The position numbers and the translations under genes were made by a program. The notes under the pieces are model-generated. The model searched no databases. It had not been told where the DNA came from and saw only the letters and a list, made by a program, of their open reading frames with translations. Positions 59,237-64,000 of a stretch of 64,000 bases of DNA are shown piece after piece (the stretch's first letter is position 1; the number at the start of each line of letters is the position of its first letter). This DNA is from Phragmites australis (lineage: Eukaryota; Streptophyta; Magnoliopsida; Poales; Poaceae). The stretch spans positions 17,541,146-17,605,145 of the forward strand of contig NC_084940.1 in the NCBI RefSeq assembly GCF_958298935.1, read 5' to 3'.

Positions 59237-60302
59237 CACCTAGTCGGATTCGCCCACCATCACGGATCTGACCACCTAGTTGGAGTCGCACACCTTCTCG
59301 AATCCGACCAACCATAGCCAAAACAGAGGTAGCCAAAGTTCAGAGAGAGGAAGGGAGAGTTTACCTTTATACCCCTGCTCTCCAAAAAAAGTTTCTGACC
59401 CACGTACCTCACTGATCTTAGAAAAGGTAGTAGAAAAGTTTTGAGTTTGTGTCACATTCGAAAAAAGAAAAGTAAAGTAAAGAAAGCAAGAAGCAAAGAG
59501 TGCCAAAAAAAGAAGAAGCAAAGAATGCAAAAAAGAGCGAGAATTAAAAATAAAACATACATATCAGATTTGTATTGCGCATTTTGTTCTATTGTGCTTG
59601 TGTCTGTTATAGTTTTCGGCTTGCTTGAGCTAGTTCTAGGAACGTATTCAGGTCAGCAACTGTTATGAGTACTGTGGACTTTTATTCAGCTTTGCTAATC
59701 TAATTTCAATTATTGTTATTCCTTACTACTAAATATTGTCTGTCCAAGCTACACCTTCTCTCGATCAGAACAGTTTCTCTCCTTGCAACTACCTCACTCG
59801 CACCCGATAAGGTATCACGAACCAGCTATTGGTTGTGCCAACTACTGTGTTTGGTAAGAACACTTGCAAGAGCGTGGTAAGAAGCTTGAGGGTGTGTGAC
59901 TCCACTTCAATTTAAACCACCTAGTAGTTGATAGGGATAATATCATTTGTTATCTTCTGTCTGCTACTAACCATAGCAGGTGAAACATCGGATGCAAAAG
60001 AGTATGTTTTGAAGGAAGAACTCATATTGTTGTTGGATGATCATCGACAAGCTATTAATGACGACATCGACAAGAAGCTTGCGAAGACAAACATTATATT
60101 GCAATGACTTAATGATAGTATTGCCATGCTCAATACACGCTTTGATCAAATGGTTAATCAGTCACCAAACCATGGGCATGTGGATCCTCATGGCACAGCC
60201 CATAAGCAAGAGGAGTCTGTCGTAGATAATGAAATTTTGAGGCAAGAACAAGATGCCTTTGATGCACGACAACAGAATCGATTGAACTTCAACCGTTAAG
60301 GT

Positions 60303-61088
60303 ATGAGAGGTAATAATTTTCAGCAATATAACCCACGTGTTAATGATGATCCATTTGCTGAGGTTAAGTTTACTATACCATCTTTTGCGGATGCTTATGA
60401 TGCTGAAAAGTATTTAGATAGGGAGATGATGGTCGAACAGAAGTTTAATGCTCATTTGGTTCCTAAAGTGCATAGAGTTAGGCAAGCCACTAGTGAATCT
60501 AAAGATTTTGCAATCATCTGCTGGAATAGAGTTTGCATCGATGAGTTAGTTCCTACTACATAGAATGCTTTAAAGGTTGCTATGTGTAACAGATTTGTTC
60601 CACCCTTTTTTAAACGTGATTTGAGTAAGAAATTGCAGCGCTTAAACCAAGGTGATAGATCCACAGAAGAATATTATCAGGAGCTACAAATTAGTATGTT
60701 TCGTTGTGTCATTATTGAGGATGAAGAGGCTGCAATGTTTTTATGGAGGGTTAAGGCTTGAAATTCATGACATAGTTGATTACAAAGAATATGATAGTGT
60801 TTCTAGATTGTTCCAACTTTCGTGTTTCACAGAAAAATAATTGCAGGGATGAAAACAGAGGCTAAGGAGCAATTTTGGAAGTACGACTACTTCACAATCA
60901 ACACCGGGATAAGTCAAAATAGCCCCACGTTTAGCTACACAGTCTGCTTCCCCCTTCTCGAATAGGACGCGTTCGGCAGTACCTTCGACACCGTCACACG
61001 CTCCTGAGGTAAGCAAATTCATAAGTGTGTAGGGTCTGGCCAAGAGCTCTTATTTGGTTGCTTCTACAGGCTGATCGACTGGGATTGT
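60303..61088 (+). pseudogene. Gag region of right-hand gypsy element
   Basis: MRGNNFQQYNPRVNDDPFAE opens the frame; the capsid part has YDAEKYLDREMMVEQKFNAH, HRVRQATSESKDFAIICWNR and, after a stop, FKRDLSKKLQRLNQGDRSTE with EIHDIVDYKEYDSVSRLFQL in another frame. A knuckle-like CHRCKGIGHS occurs near 61090 with the last Cys missing. Gag would form the particle. Confidence 0.75.
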
Positions 61089-61759
61089 ATGCCACCGATG
61101 CAAGGGAATTGGTCACTCATGAAGGATTACCTAAGTCAGCGAGCATACATTGTAATAGAAGACGGTGGATATGTAAGTGCTAGTGATGTTGAGGATAAAT
61201 ATACTATTGCAGCTAACCATGTAGGTGACAAGGATGGATGTGAGACAGATATCGACCATGAGGAAGTGTTTGATGTCACTGCCATAGAGGATTATCGGAC
61301 CCTCATTGTTCAGCGAGTGTTAAGCATTCAAATGGAGCAAGCGGAACAGCTACAACACCATAATTTATTTCAAATGTTCTTATAGTCAAGGATTATCGTG
61401 TTCGATTCATTATTGATGGAAGAATCTGCAACAATTTGGTAAGTTCAGATATGATCAAGAAGCTTGTCTTGCCAACAATAAACCATCCTCACCCTTATCA
61501 TATTCAATGGTTCAACAACAGTGGTAAGGAGAAGGTAATACAAACAGCTAGGGTGCATTTTTCTATTGGTTCATACCATGATTGTGTTGATTTTGATGTA
61601 GTTCTCATGCAAGCATGCTCTCTTTTGCTAGGACGACCATGGGAGTTTGATACTAATGCAACACATTATGATAGAAGTAATAAGTACACTCTTATGCATA
61701 AAGGAAAGGAAATAACTTTTCTACCTTTAACCCCTGCTGAAATTGTGAAATGTGAATAA
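61089..61759 (+). pseudogene. Protease region of right-hand gypsy element
   Basis: RFIIDGRICNNLVSSDMIKK (about 61403) holds the catalytic Asp-Gly of the retroelement protease. The frame 61436-61759 continues with HPYHIQWFNNSGKEKVIQTA and CSLLLGRPWEFDTNATHY, the second conserved block (LLGRPW). One stop (61383) separates it from the upstream acidic linker. Confidence 0.75.
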
Positions 61760-61881
61760 GAGATAGCTGAAAATAAGAGAAAAGAGTTTGAGAATGAATC
61801 TGAAAATCAGAAAGTAGCGGAAAAAGGTTTTCCATCCAAAAAAGAGAAGTAACAACAACTTCTAAGTCCAATGAGATTAAA

Positions 61882-63360
61882 TTGAAAGGGTGTGTTATGC
61901 TTGCCATTAAATATGACCTTGCTGAAATTTGCGATAATGAGCTACCATGCTATGCTTTGATATGCAAAGAGGCCTTAGTTTCACTCGAGAATATAGCTAG
62001 CTCTTTGCCTCCTACTATTGCTAATCTTTTGCAGGAGTTTGTGGATGTATTTCCAGCTAAGGTACCCCCAGGATTACCACCTATTCGAGGGATTGAGCAT
62101 CAAATTGATTTAATTCCCATAGCAACTTTGCCAAATCGTGACCAACCCGGAAGAGACTAATGAAATTCAGTGACAAGTCCAAGATCTATTAGATCATGGG
62201 TACGTATGAGAAAGTCTTAGTCCTTGTGTTGTTCCTGTTCTTTTGGTTTCTAAGAAAGACGGTAGTTAGCGTATGTGTGTTGATTGTAGAGTCATCATCA
62301 ATAATATTACTATAAGATATCGTCACCCTATCCCTAGGTTAGATGATATATTTGATGAGTTGAATGGTTCTATAATTTTCACTAAAAATTGACTTGCAAA
62401 GTGGATACCACCAAATTAGGATAAAACTTGGAGATGAATGGAAAACTGCTTTTAAAACTAAGTTTGGCTTGTATGAGTGGTTAGTAATGCCTTTTAGGTT
62501 AACTAATTCACCTAGTACTTTCATGCGATTGATGAATGAAGTTTTATGTGCTTTCATAGGAAGATTTGTGGTGGTATACTTTGATGATATCTTAATTTAT
62601 AGCAATTCATATGAGTCACACTTTGATCATCTACGTGCTGTTTTTAATGCTTTGAGATATGCGTATTTGTTTGGTAACCTCAAAAAGTGCATCTTTTGTA
62701 CGGATCGAGTCTCTTTTCTTGTCTATGTTGTCACTCCACAGGGAATAGAAGTGGATGAAGCAAAAAATAAAGTCATAAAGAGCTAGCCAACCCCTGAGGC
62801 TGTTACTCAAGTGAGAAGCTTTCATGGTCTTGCGAGTTTCTATTGGTGCTTTGTGTGGGGTTTCAACACTATTGCTACCACATTGAATGAATTAACAAAG
62901 AAATGAGTGGTTTTCAAATAGAGACCTGCACAAGAGAAAGCATTCAAGTTGTTGAAAGAGAAGCTCACCCATGCTCCATTGCTCCAACTCCCTGATTTTG
63001 GTAAGACCTTTGAACTAGAATGTGATGCTAGTGGGATTGGAATTGGAGGTATGTTAATTCAAGAAGGTAAATATGTTGCTTATTTCAGCGAGAAATTAAG
63101 TGGACCAAGTATGAATTATTCTACCTATGATAAAGAATTGTATGCTTTAGTTCGAGTGCTTGAAACTTGGCAACGTTATCTATGGCCCAAAGAATTTGTT
63201 ATACATTTCTAACATGAATCGTTGAAACATATTAGGAGTCAAGATAAACTGAATAAACAACATGCTAAATAGGTAGAATTTATTGAGTCGTTTCCATATG
63301 TCATAAAACATAAAAAAGAAAAGGACAATGTGATTGTTGATGTGCTTTCTAGGCGTTATA
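61882..63360 (+). pseudogene. RT and RNase H of right-hand gypsy element
   Basis: The linker has LLQEFVDVFPAKVPPGLPPI and IRGIEHQIDLIP. RT blocks: [40 protein letters not shown], the active site [11 protein letters not shown] (about 62570) and [20 protein letters not shown]. RNase [41 protein letters not shown], then a stop where the conserved Asp region (VIHF stop HESLKHI) would follow. Frameshifts near 62160 and 62390 break the enzyme. Confidence 0.85.
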
Positions 63361-63399
63361 CCATGATATGTCAACTTGATCATAAGATTTTTGTTTAGA

Positions 63400-64000
63400 G
63401 ACTATTAAGGACTTCTATGCTGCTGATTTAGACTTTAAAGAAGTTCTTGAACATTGTAAAGAAGAAAAAATGTGGAATAAATATGTGCTGAATGAAGGAT
63501 TGCTCTATCGTGCTAACAAGCTATGTATTCCAGCTAGCTCCATTCGTCTTTTGTTGTTACAGGAGGTGCATGGAGGAGGATTGATGGCACATTTTGGAGC
63601 AAAGAAGACTGAAGATGTTCTGGCCACTCACTTCTTTTGACCAAAGATGAGACGTGGCATCGAGTGCTACGTTTCACGTTGCACCACTTGCAATAAAGCT
63701 GTCTCGCTTAAATCTACATGGTCTTTACATGCTTCTTTATGTTCCTAGTGTACCTTAGGAGGATATTTTCATGGATTTTGTTTCAGAATTGCCTAGGACA
63801 AAGATGGGGATGGACAGTATATTTGTAGTTGTGGATAGATTTTCTAAAATAGCACATTTTATATCTTGTCATAAGAGCGATGATACTACAAACATAGCTG
63901 ATTTGTTTTCTGGGAAATCGTTCGACTACATGGAGTGCCTAATACTATCATCTCGGATCGTGACACAAAGTTTTTGAGTCACTTTTGGATATTACTTTGG
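63400..64000 (+). pseudogene. Integrase start of right-hand gypsy element
   Basis: A zinc-binding region is readable in pieces (LLLLQEVHGGGLMAHFGAKK; CYVSRCTTCNKA). The core begins at 63771 with [20 protein letters not shown] and [20 protein letters not shown]. Frames change at 63770 and near 63930. It continues beyond the window. Confidence 0.78.

Larger units (their letters stand above)
58206..64000 (+). mobile_element. Ty3/gypsy element, right part outside window
   Basis: A 5' LTR, primer-binding site, long leader, gag, protease, reverse transcriptase, RNase H and the start of integrase follow in gypsy order on the plus strand; the 3' half lies outside the window. RT and integrase motifs fit the chromovirus branch, but without the C-terminal chromodomain the lineage stays open. 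The frame is broken many times. Confidence 0.8.

Noticed and set aside
1..64000. CRISPR arrays, bacterial operons, tRNA or rRNA genes
   Set aside because: Regularly spaced repeats seen are CACTA subterminal arrays or tandem repeats; no tRNA cloverleaf or rRNA sequence was recognised by eye.

Overview
The window reads as repeat-rich nuclear DNA of a flowering plant, most likely a grass. The grounds are one spliced plastid-targeted gene with a GC-rich first exon, a Stowaway MITE, several CACTA element families with subterminal repeat arrays, a Sirevirus-type Ty1/copia element, Tat-type and chromovirus-type Ty3/gypsy elements, and a Mutator-like element. The grass assignment is inference; I cannot name the species. 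Nothing bacterial (operons, CRISPR, phage) is present.

Only one host gene is convincing: a nine-exon gene for chloroplast indole-3-glycerol phosphate synthase (IGPS, tryptophan pathway) at 51491-54195 on the plus strand, with a TATA box at 51381 and a complete 384-residue reading frame whose catalytic residues are all present. It is a gene island between mobile elements.

Layout. 1-4706: non-coding DNA with a foldback MITE, a Stowaway MITE, a CACTA element with TAA target duplications, and a hAT-like remnant. 4707-22089: one old CACTA element whose minus-strand gene (Transposase_24-like part plus Ulp1/C48-like protease part) is split into three pieces by two later insertions, a small CACTA (7080-8491) and a 12.35-kb Tat-lineage gypsy element (9067-21416, perfect AATAT duplication). 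22775-32831: a decayed Del/Tekay-like chromovirus with a 3.3-kb right LTR and a solo LTR of another element inside its 3' coding end. 32911-34266: a CACTA element with ATT duplications. 34466-47102: a Sirevirus with gag, protease and integrase remains but no visible reverse transcriptase; its middle holds a truncated CACTA end and an antisense LTR fragment. 47106-50562: two more CACTA-type elements, one carrying a copia-like solo LTR and one a spliced-looking gene fragment. 51381-54420: IGPS. About 54990-58205: a Mutator-like element with a broken transposase gene. 58206-64000: the 5' half of another gypsy element that runs off the window.

How the parts relate: the transposon genes are nearly all disabled by stops and frameshifts, so the region looks like layered, mostly dead insertions around a working biosynthetic gene. 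I did not find a convincing new biological system. The items most worth checking are the gene-like cargo inside the small CACTA elements, the antisense reading frames with their own TATA box and the 72-bp tandem array inside the Tat gypsy element, and an uninterrupted accessory reading frame at 22996-23463.
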